Assembly (NCBI RefSeq): GCF_013385425.1
Contig: NZ_JACAQA010000027.1
Location: 62,001-126,000, forward strand
DNA from: Pseudomonas gingeri
Lineage (GTDB): Bacteria > Pseudomonadota > Gammaproteobacteria > Pseudomonadales > Pseudomonadaceae
Direction: 5' to 3'
Length of the DNA: 64,000 bases
The notes beneath the pieces are model-generated. The model was not told where the DNA came from, did no database searches, and saw only the letters and a program-made list of their open reading frames with translations. Each line of letters opens with the position of its first letter. The stretch's first letter is position 1. The translations under genes were made by a program, and so were the position numbers. Shown piece by piece: positions 9,069 to 17,039 of this stretch.

Positions 9069-9620
9069 CTACGAGATCGGGTTTTCCTTATCGATCCAGC
9101 CCTTGAATGCATCGAGGGCTGAAACGATTTGCTGGCCAATCAGCGGATCCGCCGCAATGCTCGCCTCATCCATTTCTTTGGCCAGCAGGTTCACAGTGAT
9201 CGATGCCGGTTCGACGATATTGGCTGACATCGTTTCCAGCACCAGCCTGAGCGCCGCCTGGGCATGACTCGCCCGCGGCGATGCATTGAACAGCGCCACC
9301 GGCTTGCCGGGAAATTCGTGGCTGGCGACGAGCCAATCCAGCGCGTTCTTGAACGAGCCTGGAATGCCACGCGCATATTCGGGGCAAGAGATCAGAATGC
9401 CATCTGCCCGACCGATCAGCTCCCGCAGCGCCAAAACGATTGCCGGAGGATTGTCGGCCAGGTCCGGGTCGAAATGCGGCAACTGCCCCACCCCCAGATA
9501 ATGCTGGATCGACACCCCCTGCGGACTGAGCCTCTCGGCGGCGCGAAGTAACGAGGAGTTTGAAGAGGCCGCCCGAAGGCTCCCGGAGACTGCCAGTAGC
9601 CGAACCCTTGATACCTCCAC
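9069..9620 (-). CDS. NADPH-dependent FMN reductase family protein
   Basis: A 183-residue flavodoxin-like reductase. The phosphate-binding GSLRAASSN (residues 13-21) and the flavin-contact segment CPEYARGIPGSFKNALDW (about 79-96) are diagnostic of the YieF/ChrR/azoreductase-type family. These enzymes transfer two electrons from NAD(P)H to quinones, azo dyes or chromate. It is convergent with the SPFH gene (22-bp gap). A physiological substrate cannot be assigned. The tRNA-Val repeat follows upstream of it on the same strand. Confidence 0.9.
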   Translation of the reverse strand: MEVSRVRLLAVSGSLRAASSNSSLLRAAERLSPQGVSIQHYLGVGQLPHFDPDLADNPPAIVLALRELIGRADGILISCPEYARGIPGSFKNALDWLVASHEFPGKPVALFNASPRASHAQAALRLVLETMSANIVEPASITVNLLAKEMDEASIAADPLIGQQIVSALDAFKGWIDKENPIS

Positions 9621-9731
9621 CTACACCCCCAAAAAACCAGCGTTTAAGGCCCAATGTTTAGGGAAAGACAGAAAGCGGTCAACCCAATAACGGATTCGAT
9701 ACGTCGGGCACCATTGCCAAACGCAAGACGC

Positions 9732-9762
9732 AAAAAAGGGCCAACCTTTCGATTGACCCTTT
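9732..9762 (-). terminator. Intrinsic terminator of tRNA-Val copy 1
   Basis: Read on the minus strand, AAGGGTCAATC-GAAA-GGTTGGCCCTT followed by a T tract forms a stem downstream of the tRNA 3' end. It is nearly identical to the one behind the other tRNA copy (9970-10000). Confidence 0.85.
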
Positions 9763-9790
9763 CAGACCGCCCAGCAGAGCGGATTTTGTT

Positions 9791-9867
9791 TGGTAGGCGC
9801 GATTGGACTCGAACCAACGACCCCCACCATGTCAAGGTGGTGCTCTAACCAACTGAGCTACGTGCCT
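9791..9867 (-). tRNA. tRNA-Val (anticodon GAC), copy 1
   Basis: A 77-nt cloverleaf on the minus strand with encoded CCA (9791-9793). The acceptor arm is AGGCACG/CGCGCCT with one A-C mismatch at the fifth pair. The D arm is GCTCAGTTGGTTAGAGC. The anticodon stem is CCACC/GGTGG with loop TTGACAT (anticodon GAC, reading GUC/GUU). The T arm contains GGTTCGAGTCC. It is identical to the copy at 10029-10105. Confidence 0.97.
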
Positions 9868-9880
9868 GCTGTGAGGCGGC

Positions 9881-9908
9881 ATTCTACGGATTTCCGAAAG
9901 GCTGTCAA
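9881..9908 (-). promoter_or_regulatory. Sigma-70 promoter of tRNA-Val copy 1
   Basis: TTGACA (9903-9908, minus strand) is separated by 16 bp from TAGAAT (9881-9886). A G/C-rich discriminator runs to the tRNA 5' end at 9867, as in stringently controlled stable-RNA promoters. Confidence 0.8.
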
Positions 9909-9969
9909 CCCCTTTTCTTTCCGCTAAGCCTATGAATATGCGTATTTTTTAGTGAACACCCGGAAAACG

Positions 9970-10000
9970 AAAAAAGGGCCAACCTCTCGGTTGACCCTTT
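9970..10000 (-). terminator. Intrinsic terminator of tRNA-Val copy 2
   Basis: Minus-strand AAGGGTCAACC-GAGA-GGTTGGCCC followed by T residues. It lies directly downstream of the second tRNA-Val and ends its transcript before the promoter of copy 1. Confidence 0.85.
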
Positions 10001-10028
10001 CTGACCGCCCAGCAGAGCGGATTTTGTT

Positions 10029-10105
10029 TGGTAGGCGCGATTGGACTCGAACCAACGACCCCCACCATGTCAAGGTGGTGCTCTAACCAACTGAGCTACG
10101 TGCCT
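10029..10105 (-). tRNA. tRNA-Val (anticodon GAC), copy 2
   Basis: A 77-nt tRNA identical to copy 1, including the acceptor A-C mismatch, the GAC anticodon and the encoded CCA (10029-10031). It is the upstream member of the tandem pair, and each copy has its own promoter and terminator. Confidence 0.97.
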
Positions 10106-10118
10106 GCTGTGGGGCGAC

Positions 10119-10146
10119 ATTTTGCGGATTTTCTCAAAGCTGTCAA
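10119..10146 (-). promoter_or_regulatory. Sigma-70 promoter of tRNA-Val copy 2
   Basis: TTGACA (10141-10146) is 16 bp from CAAAAT (10119-10124) on the minus strand. The -10 is one base weaker than that of copy 1 (TAGAAT), so the two copies may be expressed at different rates. Confidence 0.75.
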
Positions 10147-10291
10147 CCCCTTTATTTCGCTAACCCCTTGAATATGCGTATTTTTTACTGACTCCCAGCG
10201 AAATCGGCTTTTTTCCCGGGTGGCTGGCGGGGGTATTTCATCTGAGGTAGGATCAGGCCACTCGTAAAAAATATAAAACAGAGGTTGCAGG

Positions 10292-11575
10292 ATGGCGAAC
10301 ACCCCCTACCCCCAGTCCTATTACGCCGCTTCGGCGAATCCGGTTCCTCAACGCCCTGCCTTGCAGGATGACGTCGAGACCGATGTGTGCGTGATCGGCG
10401 CCGGTTATACCGGGCTGTCCAGCGCACTCTTTCTGCTGGAGAACGGTTTCCGGGTCACGGTGCTGGAGGCCGCCAAAGTCGGTTTCGGCGCGTCGGGCCG
10501 TAACGGCGGGCAGATCGTCAACAGCTACAGCCGCGATATCGACGTCATCGAACGCACCGTTGGCCCCAAACAGGCGCAATTGCTCGGGCAGATGGCCTTC
10601 GAAGGCGGCCGGATCATTCGCGAGCGGGTGGCCAGGTACAACATCCAGTGTGACCTGAAGGACGGGGGTGTGTTCGCCGCCATTACCAAAAAGCAGATGG
10701 GCCATCTCGAATCCCAGAAGAAGCTCTGGGAACGCTATGGCCATACCCAGCTCGAACTGCTGGACGAGCGACGCATTCGTGAAGTGGTCGGTTGCGACCA
10801 ATACCTGGGCGGCATGCTCGACATGAGCGGCGGTCATATCCATCCGCTGAACCTGGCATTGGGCGAAGCGGCAGCGGTCGAGTCGCTGGGCGGGACCATC
10901 TACGAGCAGTCGCCGGCAGTGCGCATCGAACGCGGTGCCAATCCAGTAGTGCATACGCCACAGGGCAAGGTCAGGGCCAAGTTCATCATCGTCGCCGGCA
11001 ACGCCTACCTGGGCAATCTGGTGCCGGAACTGTCCGCCAAATCGATGCCCTGCGGCACCCAGGTGATCACCACCGAGCCGCTGAGCGATGCGCTGGCAAA
11101 GTCGCTGCTGCCCCAGGACTACTGCGTCGAGGACTGCAACTACCTGCTGGACTATTACCGTCTTTCCGGTGACAAGCGCCTGATCTTCGGCGGCGGCGTG
11201 GTCTATGGCGCACGGGACCCAGCCAATATCGAGGCGATCATCCGGCCGAAGATGCTCAAGGCCTTCCCGCAACTCAAGGATGTGAAGATCGACTACGCCT
11301 GGACCGGCAACTTCCTGCTGACGCTGTCGCGCCTGCCGCAGGTCGGTCGCCTGGGGGACAATATCTATTACTCCCAGGGCTGCAGCGGTCATGGCGTGAC
11401 CTACACCCACCTGGCGGGCAAGGTGCTGGCCGAAGCCCTGCGCGGCCAGGCCGAGCGCTTCGACGCTTTTGCCGACCTGCCGCACTACCCCTTCCCCGGC
11501 GGCCAGTTGCTGCGCACGCCGTTTACCGCCCTGGGAGCCTGGTATTACACGTTGCGGGACAAGCTGGGGGTCTGA
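10292..11575 (+). CDS. puuB: Gamma-glutamylputrescine oxidoreductase
   Basis: A 427-residue FAD-dependent amine oxidoreductase that aligns essentially end to end with E. coli PuuB (426 residues). Shared elements include SYYAASAN, FGASGRNGGQ-VNSYSRDIDVIE, SMPCGTQVITTE, VEDCNYLLDYYRLS and the C-terminal LPHYPFPGG. The FAD-binding VIGAGYTG lies at residues 35-42. It oxidises gamma-Glu-putrescine to the aldehyde with H2O2 release in putrescine catabolism; pseudomonads carry several paralogues (PauB family). No puu/pau partner genes are adjacent, so this copy is an orphan. The RBS is the GGTTGCAGG segment before ATG 10292. Confidence 0.93.
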   Translation: MANTPYPQSYYAASANPVPQRPALQDDVETDVCVIGAGYTGLSSALFLLENGFRVTVLEAAKVGFGASGRNGGQIVNSYSRDIDVIERTVGPKQAQLLGQMAFEGGRIIRERVARYNIQCDLKDGGVFAAITKKQMGHLESQKKLWERYGHTQLELLDERRIREVVGCDQYLGGMLDMSGGHIHPLNLALGEAAAVESLGGTIYEQSPAVRIERGANPVVHTPQGKVRAKFIIVAGNAYLGNLVPELSAKSMPCGTQVITTEPLSDALAKSLLPQDYCVEDCNYLLDYYRLSGDKRLIFGGGVVYGARDPANIEAIIRPKMLKAFPQLKDVKIDYAWTGNFLLTLSRLPQVGRLGDNIYYSQGCSGHGVTYTHLAGKVLAEALRGQAERFDAFADLPHYPFPGGQLLRTPFTALGAWYYTLRDKLGV

Positions 11576-11603
11576 CCCCCGCAGCCTGATGCAAATATTG
11601 TCG

Positions 11604-12293
11604 TCAGTGCCCGGCCAAGGCCTTGGTGGCCTGGGCCGCCGCCTGTTCCTGACCGGCCTGGGCCAGGTCGTTGGCGGCTTTCAACCAGCGCTGCCGATCA
11701 ACCTGGGCCGGCAATTGCGTCGGCGCCTGGATCAGCACCGCCCAACTGCCGGCGCCCTTCCAGGCCGATGCAAAGGCACTGAACTTCATCGGCAGCCGGG
11801 GGCTCATGCCCGCGCGCAACAGCACGGTCTGTTTGGTCCGGTTGTAACCGACCAGCACCCCATAACGCGGGGTCGACCACACCCGCCCCTCGTTGAACCG
11901 GACCAGCACCGGATACCCGGCGGCGACCTGGGCCAGCAACGCCGACAACTCAGGGTCCAGCGGATAGACCACCATGCCGTACTCACGGGCCAGGACCTGC
12001 ATGTTGCGCTCAAGGCCGTCCTCGGCTCCCGGCAATTTCAGCGGTTTCTCCAGCAACCCCGGCGTCACGCTGACACTCTGCTGCGACAGCATGGTGGCCA
12101 GGGCCATGGTGCCGCCTTGATAGGCCTCGCCACGGAAGAACGGCACGGCATTGAGCTCAACCCGCTCCGGCAGACTCCGGACCTCTGGCGAAACACCACC
12201 GCCGGCACAACCGCCCAACCCCAGCAACAATGCCCCCACCAGCCACAAGCGCCGCCCCGGTACCGTTCGAAAATTTGTTGATCCCTTGAACAT
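11604..12293 (-). CDS. Lipoprotein with C39-peptidase-like fold, catalytic Cys absent
   Basis: A 229-residue lipoprotein. The signal peptide ends in the lipobox LGLGGC. A bacteriocin-type C39 peptidase-like domain follows: the segment AYQGGTMALATMLS stands where active members have Q-x-x-x-CGP-A-LAT-L, and the later PVLVRFNEG and RYGVLVGYN fit the strands bearing the His of papain-like enzymes. The catalytic Cys is replaced, so the protein is probably a binding or scaffold homologue. A C-terminal tetratricopeptide-like helix (WLKAANDLAQAGQ) ends it. Start 12293 is preferred over 12311. It converges on puuB. Confidence 0.7.
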   Translation of the reverse strand: MFKGSTNFRTVPGRRLWLVGALLLGLGGCAGGGVSPEVRSLPERVELNAVPFFRGEAYQGGTMALATMLSQQSVSVTPGLLEKPLKLPGAEDGLERNMQVLAREYGMVVYPLDPELSALLAQVAAGYPVLVRFNEGRVWSTPRYGVLVGYNRTKQTVLLRAGMSPRLPMKFSAFASAWKGAGSWAVLIQAPTQLPAQVDRQRWLKAANDLAQAGQEQAAAQATKALAGH

Positions 12294-12518
12294 CTTCACT
12301 CTCTTGGTCAATCGCCAGGCCGTTCAACACCTGACAGGCCCCCTGATCATAGGTCGCACGCCGATGTGGGTATAGCCTTTCGTTGCGATTTGCCTGACGC
12401 GATAGAGCGAAATGACTGACCCAACACGACCTTTGGTCAATGGACTGAAACACAGCAACGTCTAGACTGATCCTGGAAAGACGAAGTGAGTGAGCCCGAA
12501 CGGGCGAAGGAGGCACTG

Positions 12519-12686
12519 ATGAGCCTTGTAGCGATAATTGCACTGTTGGTGCTCGGCTGGGTCACCGTCGCAGCGGCCATGTTGTGGGGAGTCCTGAGAG
12601 TCTCCCGCCGTCACCACCACCCTGCCCTGCCGGCACAGCCCAAAACCGCCGAACAGTCCCAGGCCCGTACTGTCACTGTGCACTGA
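12519..12686 (+). CDS. Small single-pass membrane protein
   Basis: A 55-residue protein. Residues 2-28 form one membrane helix (IIALLVLGW ... LWGVLRV), followed by a basic, His-rich cytoplasmic tail and a polar C-terminus. The ATG at 12519 has a perfect AAGGAGG seven bases upstream, which strongly supports translation, so the more upstream in-frame start at 12486 is rejected. A strong terminator follows. Function unknown. Confidence 0.75.
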   Translation: MSLVAIIALLVLGWVTVAAAMLWGVLRVSRRHHHPALPAQPKTAEQSQARTVTVH

Positions 12687-12701
12687 CGGGCTTTTAACGA
12701 G

Positions 12702-12731
12702 AAAGGCCGCCTGAATCCAGGCGGCCTTTTT
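12702..12731. terminator. Bidirectional intrinsic terminator
   Basis: AAAGGCCGCCTG-AATC-CAGGCGGCCTTTTT is a perfect stem with A and T tracts on both sides. It serves both the small membrane protein gene and terC. Confidence 0.95.
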
Positions 12732-12747
12732 ATTGACGCAACAGCTA

Positions 12748-13497
12748 TCAGCCTTCTGCTACCTGACGCTTGTGTCGGGCACGCCGGGCCAGCATGTTCA
12801 AACCTTCGATCACCGCGGAGAAGGTCATGGCCGCGTAGACATAGCCCTTGGGCACATGGGCGCCGAAGCCTTCGGCGATCAGCGTCATGCCGATCATGAT
12901 CAGGAAGCCCAGGGCCAGCATCACCACCGTCGGGTTGTCGTTGATAAACTTCGCCAACGGCTCGGACGCCAGCAACATCACCAGCACCGCCACTACCACC
13001 GCGATCACCATGATCGGCAGATGCTCGGTCATGCCCACGGCGGTGATGATGCTGTCGATGGAAAAGACCATGTCGAGCATCAGGATCTGACCGATCGCCG
13101 CCGCGAAACCCAGGGATATACCGGCGCTGCTGTCTTCGGTCTCCTTGGCCTCGGGGTCCATGCTGTGGTGAATCTCGGTGGTGGCCTTCCACACCAGGAA
13201 CAGGCCACCGGCAATCAGGATCATGTCCTTCCAGGAGAACGCCTGGCCGAACACCTCGATCACCGGCGCGGTGAGCTTGACGATGTAGGCGATGGTGCCC
13301 AGCAAGGCCAGGCGCAGGATCAGGGCCATGCCGATACCGATACGCCGGGCCTTGGTGCGAAACTGCGCCGGCAGCTTGTTGGTCAGGATCGAGATGAAGA
13401 TCAGGTTGTCGATGCCCAGCACGATTTCCATGACGATCAGCGTCGCCAGGGCAATCCAGGCGGTGGGGCTGACGGCGAGTTGCAACAGGTATTCCAT
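12748..13497 (-). CDS. TerC family integral membrane protein
   Basis: A 249-residue TerC-type membrane protein with about seven hydrophobic segments. The family's acidic intramembrane motifs are present: EIVLGIDNLIFISILT near residue 24 and QILMLDMVFSIDSI near residue 139. Family members are linked to Mn2+ export or metalation of exported proteins. There is no CBS or CorC domain, so this is the short YgdQ-like form. It is divergent from nhaR with a 137-bp spacer, but co-regulation is not established. Confidence 0.92.
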   Translation of the reverse strand: MEYLLQLAVSPTAWIALATLIVMEIVLGIDNLIFISILTNKLPAQFRTKARRIGIGMALILRLALLGTIAYIVKLTAPVIEVFGQAFSWKDMILIAGGLFLVWKATTEIHHSMDPEAKETEDSSAGISLGFAAAIGQILMLDMVFSIDSIITAVGMTEHLPIMVIAVVVAVLVMLLASEPLAKFINDNPTVVMLALGFLIMIGMTLIAEGFGAHVPKGYVYAAMTFSAVIEGLNMLARRARHKRQVAEG

Positions 13498-13634
13498 GGT
13501 TCAGTCCTGATTCGGGGGTAAGGCGGCCACGTCCTGGCCCACCAATAGCGCAGCATTCTAAGGAAGTGAACACTTCAGTAAAATTCGTATTTTTAAGCGC
13601 TATACTTCGGTTTTAACGAACTGAATAGAGCCTG

Positions 13635-14540
13635 ATGCTCAATTATCGCCAGCTGCACTATTTCTGGGTCGTGGCCAGGACCGGTAGTATCGTCAGGGCC
13701 TGCGAGCAGTTGAACCTGACGCCACAAACCATCAGCGGCCAGATCAGCCTGCTGGAACAGACCTTTGGCGTGGAGTTGTTCCGCAAGGCCGGACGACAGT
13801 TGGAACTGACTGAAGCCGGGCGCCGGACCCTGCCCTATGCCGAGCAGATGTTCCAATTGGGCAACGAACTGGAAGCCATGTTGCGCACCCAGCCGAACGA
13901 GCAGCAGCGACTGCTGCGGGTCGGGGTCGCGGATGTGGTGCCCAAATCCATCGTCTATCGCCTGATCGCGCCGACCATGGAGCTGGATGAGCCGATCCGT
14001 ATCACCTGCCGCGAAGACAAACTCGAACGCCTGCTCGCCGACCTGGCGATCCAGCGCCTGGACCTGGTGATTTCCGACAGCCCCATGCCTGGTCATCTGG
14101 ACATCAAGGGCTATAGCCAGAAGCTGGGGGAATGCGGGATCAGCTTTTTTGCCACGCCGGCACTGGCAGCGCGCCATGCCGAGGATTTTCCACGTTGCCT
14201 GCATGGCGCACCGCTGCTGATTCCCGGACAGGAAAGCGTGGTGCGCAGCCGGCTCTTGCGCTGGTTCGCCGAACAACACCTGCACCCGAGGATCGTCGGC
14301 GAGTTCGACGACAGTGCGCTGATGCAGGCATTCGGCCAATCCGGCAGCGGGATTTTCATTGCCCCGAGCGTGATCGCCGAGGAGGTATGCCGGCAGTACG
14401 GCGTCGAGCTGATCGGCCAGACCGATGCGGTAAGCGAGTCGTTCTATGCGATCTCGGTGGAGCGCAAGGTCAAGCACCCTGGCATTGTTGCCATTACCGA
14501 GGGCGCTCGACGCGAGCTGTTTACCACGCAGGAAGACTAA
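13635..14540 (+). CDS. nhaR: LysR-family regulator, NhaR type
   Basis: A 301-residue LysR regulator closely resembling E. coli NhaR. It has the unusual N-terminus LNYRQLHYFWVVARTGS, LTPQTISGQISLLE in the HTH, GVADVVPKS at the start of the ligand domain, IISDSP-type VISDSPMPG and EFDDSALMQAFG. NhaR activates nhaA and other Na+/alkali stress genes, and PGA biosynthesis in E. coli. No antiporter gene is adjacent; the divergent gene is a TerC protein. ATG 13635 directly follows the A/T-rich spacer. A GCGGGC hairpin follows the gene. Confidence 0.88.
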   Translation: MLNYRQLHYFWVVARTGSIVRACEQLNLTPQTISGQISLLEQTFGVELFRKAGRQLELTEAGRRTLPYAEQMFQLGNELEAMLRTQPNEQQRLLRVGVADVVPKSIVYRLIAPTMELDEPIRITCREDKLERLLADLAIQRLDLVISDSPMPGHLDIKGYSQKLGECGISFFATPALAARHAEDFPRCLHGAPLLIPGQESVVRSRLLRWFAEQHLHPRIVGEFDDSALMQAFGQSGSGIFIAPSVIAEEVCRQYGVELIGQTDAVSESFYAISVERKVKHPGIVAITEGARRELFTTQED

Positions 14541-14585
14541 GCGCTGACCGTCCGGGATTTCGCGCCCATCAGAAAGTTTGCGGCA

Positions 14586-14601
14586 AGCGGGCAAGCCCGC
14601 T
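14586..14601. repeat. Short REP-like hairpin AGCGGGC/GCCCGCT
   Basis: A seven-base perfect inverted repeat around AA, of the GCGGGCAAGCCCGC type scattered through Pseudomonas spacers. It lies between the convergent nhaR and DUF1993 genes. Confidence 0.7.
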
Positions 14602-14656
14602 CATCACAAGATCTCACCGGTCAATCAGATTTGAACCGGTATCGAGCCGTACGAAA

Positions 14657-15166
14657 TCAGAACGCGCCCATGTAGTCACGTTTGCCGATTTCCACGCCGT
14701 TGTGGCGCAGGATCGCGTAGGCAGTGGTCACGTGGAAGAAGAACTGTGGCAGGCCGTAAGTCAACAGGTAGGCCTGGCCAGTGAAGCGCTTCTCTTTCGG
14801 TGTGCCCGGGCGGGTCACGATCTCGATGCCTTCCTGACCATCGATCTGGTCCGGGGTGATGGTGTCCAGGTGAGCCAGCACCTTGCTGATCAATGCCTGC
14901 AGTTCGGCAAAGGTGGTTTCGCTGTCCGGGTAGGACGGCACGTCGATCTCGGCCAGACGCGAAGAAACGCCCTTGGCGAAATCGACCGCGATCTGCACCT
15001 GACGGTTCAGCGCGAACATATCAGGGGCCAGACGGGCTTGTACGAAAACGCTCGGATCGATGTTCTTTGCCACCGCATGGGCTTCGGCCTTGTTCAGAAC
15101 GTCGCTCAAGGCATTGAGCATTTGCTTGAAGACCGGAATGGAAGCTGCGTACAGGGAAATGGTCAT
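14657..15166 (-). CDS. DUF1993 family protein
   Basis: A 169-residue protein with the full DUF1993 pattern: N-terminal SLYAASIPVFKQMLNALS, the central ARLAPDMFALNRQVQIA with the conserved DM/DMFAL, and the C-terminal LPQFFFHVTTAYAILRHNGV. The fold is a DinB-like four-helix bundle, so a metal-dependent enzyme is possible, but no function has been shown. It is divergent from the YceH gene. The SD-like GAGATCC precedes ATG 15166. Confidence 0.92.
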   Translation of the reverse strand: MTISLYAASIPVFKQMLNALSDVLNKAEAHAVAKNIDPSVFVQARLAPDMFALNRQVQIAVDFAKGVSSRLAEIDVPSYPDSETTFAELQALISKVLAHLDTITPDQIDGQEGIEIVTRPGTPKEKRFTGQAYLLTYGLPQFFFHVTTAYAILRHNGVEIGKRDYMGAF

Positions 15167-15296
15167 GAGGATCTCGCAGTGAAAATGGCAGGAGTGAAGC
15201 TGGGCGATTATAGCCAGGGTGAAGCGTATAGCGGCTTGTCTTTTTACGGCTGAAGGCCCTACGCTTACGACCTTTCAACGCACAGGGAAAAGCACT

Positions 15297-15944
15297 ATGG
15301 GCAGCGAGCAAGAGACTTCCGTCGATCAGCCACAATTGAACAGCACGGAAATTCGCATCCTGGGCTCCTTGATTGAAAAACAGGCCACCAGCCCGGAAAC
15401 CTACCCCCTGACCCTCAATGCCCTGGTGCTGGCCTGCAACCAGAAAACCAGCCGCGAACCGGTGACGAACCTCAACCAGGGCCAGGTCGGCCAGAGCCTG
15501 CGCGCCCTTGAAGGCCGTGGCTTTACGCGCCTGGTGATGGGCAGCCGTGCCGACCGCTGGGAGCATCGGGTCGAAAAGGCGCTGGAACTGGTGCCGGCCC
15601 AGGTGGTGTTGATCGGCCTGCTGTTCCTGCGTGGCCCGCAGACGGTCAACGAACTCCTGACCCGCAGCGGCCGGATGCATGATTTCGAAGACAGCGAGCA
15701 GGTCGTGCATCAATTGGAGCGCCTGATCGCCCGTGGCCTGGCCCTGCTGATTCCAAAACAGGCCGGGCAGCGGGAAGACCGCTACACCCACGCCCTGGGC
15801 GACCCGGCGGATATCGAAGCCATCCTCGCGGCCCGCCAGCAAGGACCCGAGCGCAGCGCGGCCGGCGCGGTGTCCGTGGAGCGTATCGAAGAGCTGGAAG
15901 CCCGGATCGCGGCGCTTGAAGAACGTCTGGCGCGATTGGAATAA
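15297..15944 (+). CDS. YceH/DUF480 family protein
   Basis: A 215-residue DUF480 protein with two tandem winged-helix domains and a short C-terminal coiled coil (IEELEARIAALEERLARLE region). Diagnostic segments are ILGSLIEKQATSPETYPL, NQKTSREPV and the second-domain LLLRGPQ-like FLRGPQTVNELL. The start is set at ATG 15297, after AGGGAAA; the upstream in-frame start adds 26 residues without similarity. E. coli YceH is next to mviM/murJ, but here the neighbours differ. Function unknown. Confidence 0.92.
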   Translation: MGSEQETSVDQPQLNSTEIRILGSLIEKQATSPETYPLTLNALVLACNQKTSREPVTNLNQGQVGQSLRALEGRGFTRLVMGSRADRWEHRVEKALELVPAQVVLIGLLFLRGPQTVNELLTRSGRMHDFEDSEQVVHQLERLIARGLALLIPKQAGQREDRYTHALGDPADIEAILAARQQGPERSAAGAVSVERIEELEARIAALEERLARLE

Positions 15945-15963
15945 CCACCGCCAGACGCTTCAT

Positions 15964-16782
15964 TCAACTGCGCGCAAAGGCCACCGCCTTCTGGAACTGC
16001 TCTTCGCTGGGCCGCACACCGGTGTACAGCACGAACTGTTCCAGCGCCTGGATGGCAATCACTTCAAGCCCGGTGATCACCCGCTTGCCCAGGGCCCTGC
16101 CGCGTAGAATCAACGGGGTTTCCGAGGGCACCGCGACCACATCGAACAGAGTGTCGGCCGCCTCCACCGCCGCGGCCTCGAAGGCCAGCTGATCCGCTTC
16201 CGGGCCACCGCTCATGCCAATCGGCGTGACATTGACCAACATCTGCGGGCGTAACGCCCCCAACTCCGCCTGCCATTCATAACCGCAACTCTGCGCCAGC
16301 GCCCTGCCCGCTGCTTCATTGCGGGCCATAATTACGCCATTACGGTAACCGCCATCCCGCAGGGCCGACGCCACGGCCTTGGCCATGCCGCCGCTGCCGC
16401 GTAGCGCGAAGCTGATGTCCTTGGGCACCGCATGGGTCTCAAGCAACTGCGCAATGGCGATGTAATCGGTGTTATAGGCCTTCAGATGGCCAGCAGTGTT
16501 GACGATGGTATTGATGGACTGAATCGCCGCGGCGGACGCGTCCAGTTCATCCACCAAGGCGATGCACGCTTCCTTGAACGGCATCGACACCCCACAGCCC
16601 CGAATACCCAGGGCCCGAATCCCACCGACCGCGCCGGTCAGGTCCTGGCTGCTGAACGCCTTGTAGTAGAAGTTCAGGTCTAGTTGCTCATAAAGATGAT
16701 TGTGGAAACGCAAACCGAAATTCCCGGGGCGCCCCGACAACGACATGCACAACTGGGTGTCTTTGTTGGGGTTCATCTGCAT
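15964..16782 (-). CDS. Shikimate 5-dehydrogenase-like protein (AroE paralogue)
   Basis: A 272-residue member of the shikimate/quinate dehydrogenase family. Catalytic K70 (VSMPFKEA), N91 and D106 (NTDYIA) are conserved, and the NADP site appears as RGSGGMAKAV. The substrate-carboxylate region at the N-terminus reads SLSGRPGNFG instead of the AroE GxPIxHSxSP. Together with the 'shikimate 5-dehydrogenase' subgroup look, this suggests a paralogue with an altered substrate rather than the housekeeping AroE. It converges on the YceH gene (20-bp gap). Confidence 0.85.
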   Translation of the reverse strand: MQMNPNKDTQLCMSLSGRPGNFGLRFHNHLYEQLDLNFYYKAFSSQDLTGAVGGIRALGIRGCGVSMPFKEACIALVDELDASAAAIQSINTIVNTAGHLKAYNTDYIAIAQLLETHAVPKDISFALRGSGGMAKAVASALRDGGYRNGVIMARNEAAGRALAQSCGYEWQAELGALRPQMLVNVTPIGMSGGPEADQLAFEAAAVEAADTLFDVVAVPSETPLILRGRALGKRVITGLEVIAIQALEQFVLYTGVRPSEEQFQKAVAFARS

Positions 16783-17039
16783 GTTTCATCTCCTGAAGGG
16801 GTGTTTTCGGATAAATGGGATAGGCATTTACCCAGCTTTCGTCGATCATAGCGACCAGCTGAAGGCTCTGGCACCTGGCCTCGGATAGCTGTCAAAGAAG
16901 CCGCGCCAAGAACCTTACACAAAATTTACTCAACGGCTGTGCAATTTTTCAGAAAGTCGTTGTCATAGAAGTATCCCCACGACAGTCCTTGAGTCTATTG
17001 CAGACAACAAGCGCTGGGGTTGGAACCCGAGGAATAATC

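Larger units (their letters stand above)
9730..10200 (-). repeat. Tandem duplication of a whole tRNA-Val transcription unit
   Basis: Two direct repeats of about 230 bp with a period of 238 bp. Each holds promoter, tRNA-Val(GAC) and terminator. The tRNA and the 3' trailer are identical or nearly so; the promoter region and terminator loop have drifted by scattered substitutions. Confidence 0.9.

Noticed and set aside
10253..11485. A 410-codon minus-strand frame opposite puuB
   Set aside because: It is antisense to a gene matching PuuB end to end.
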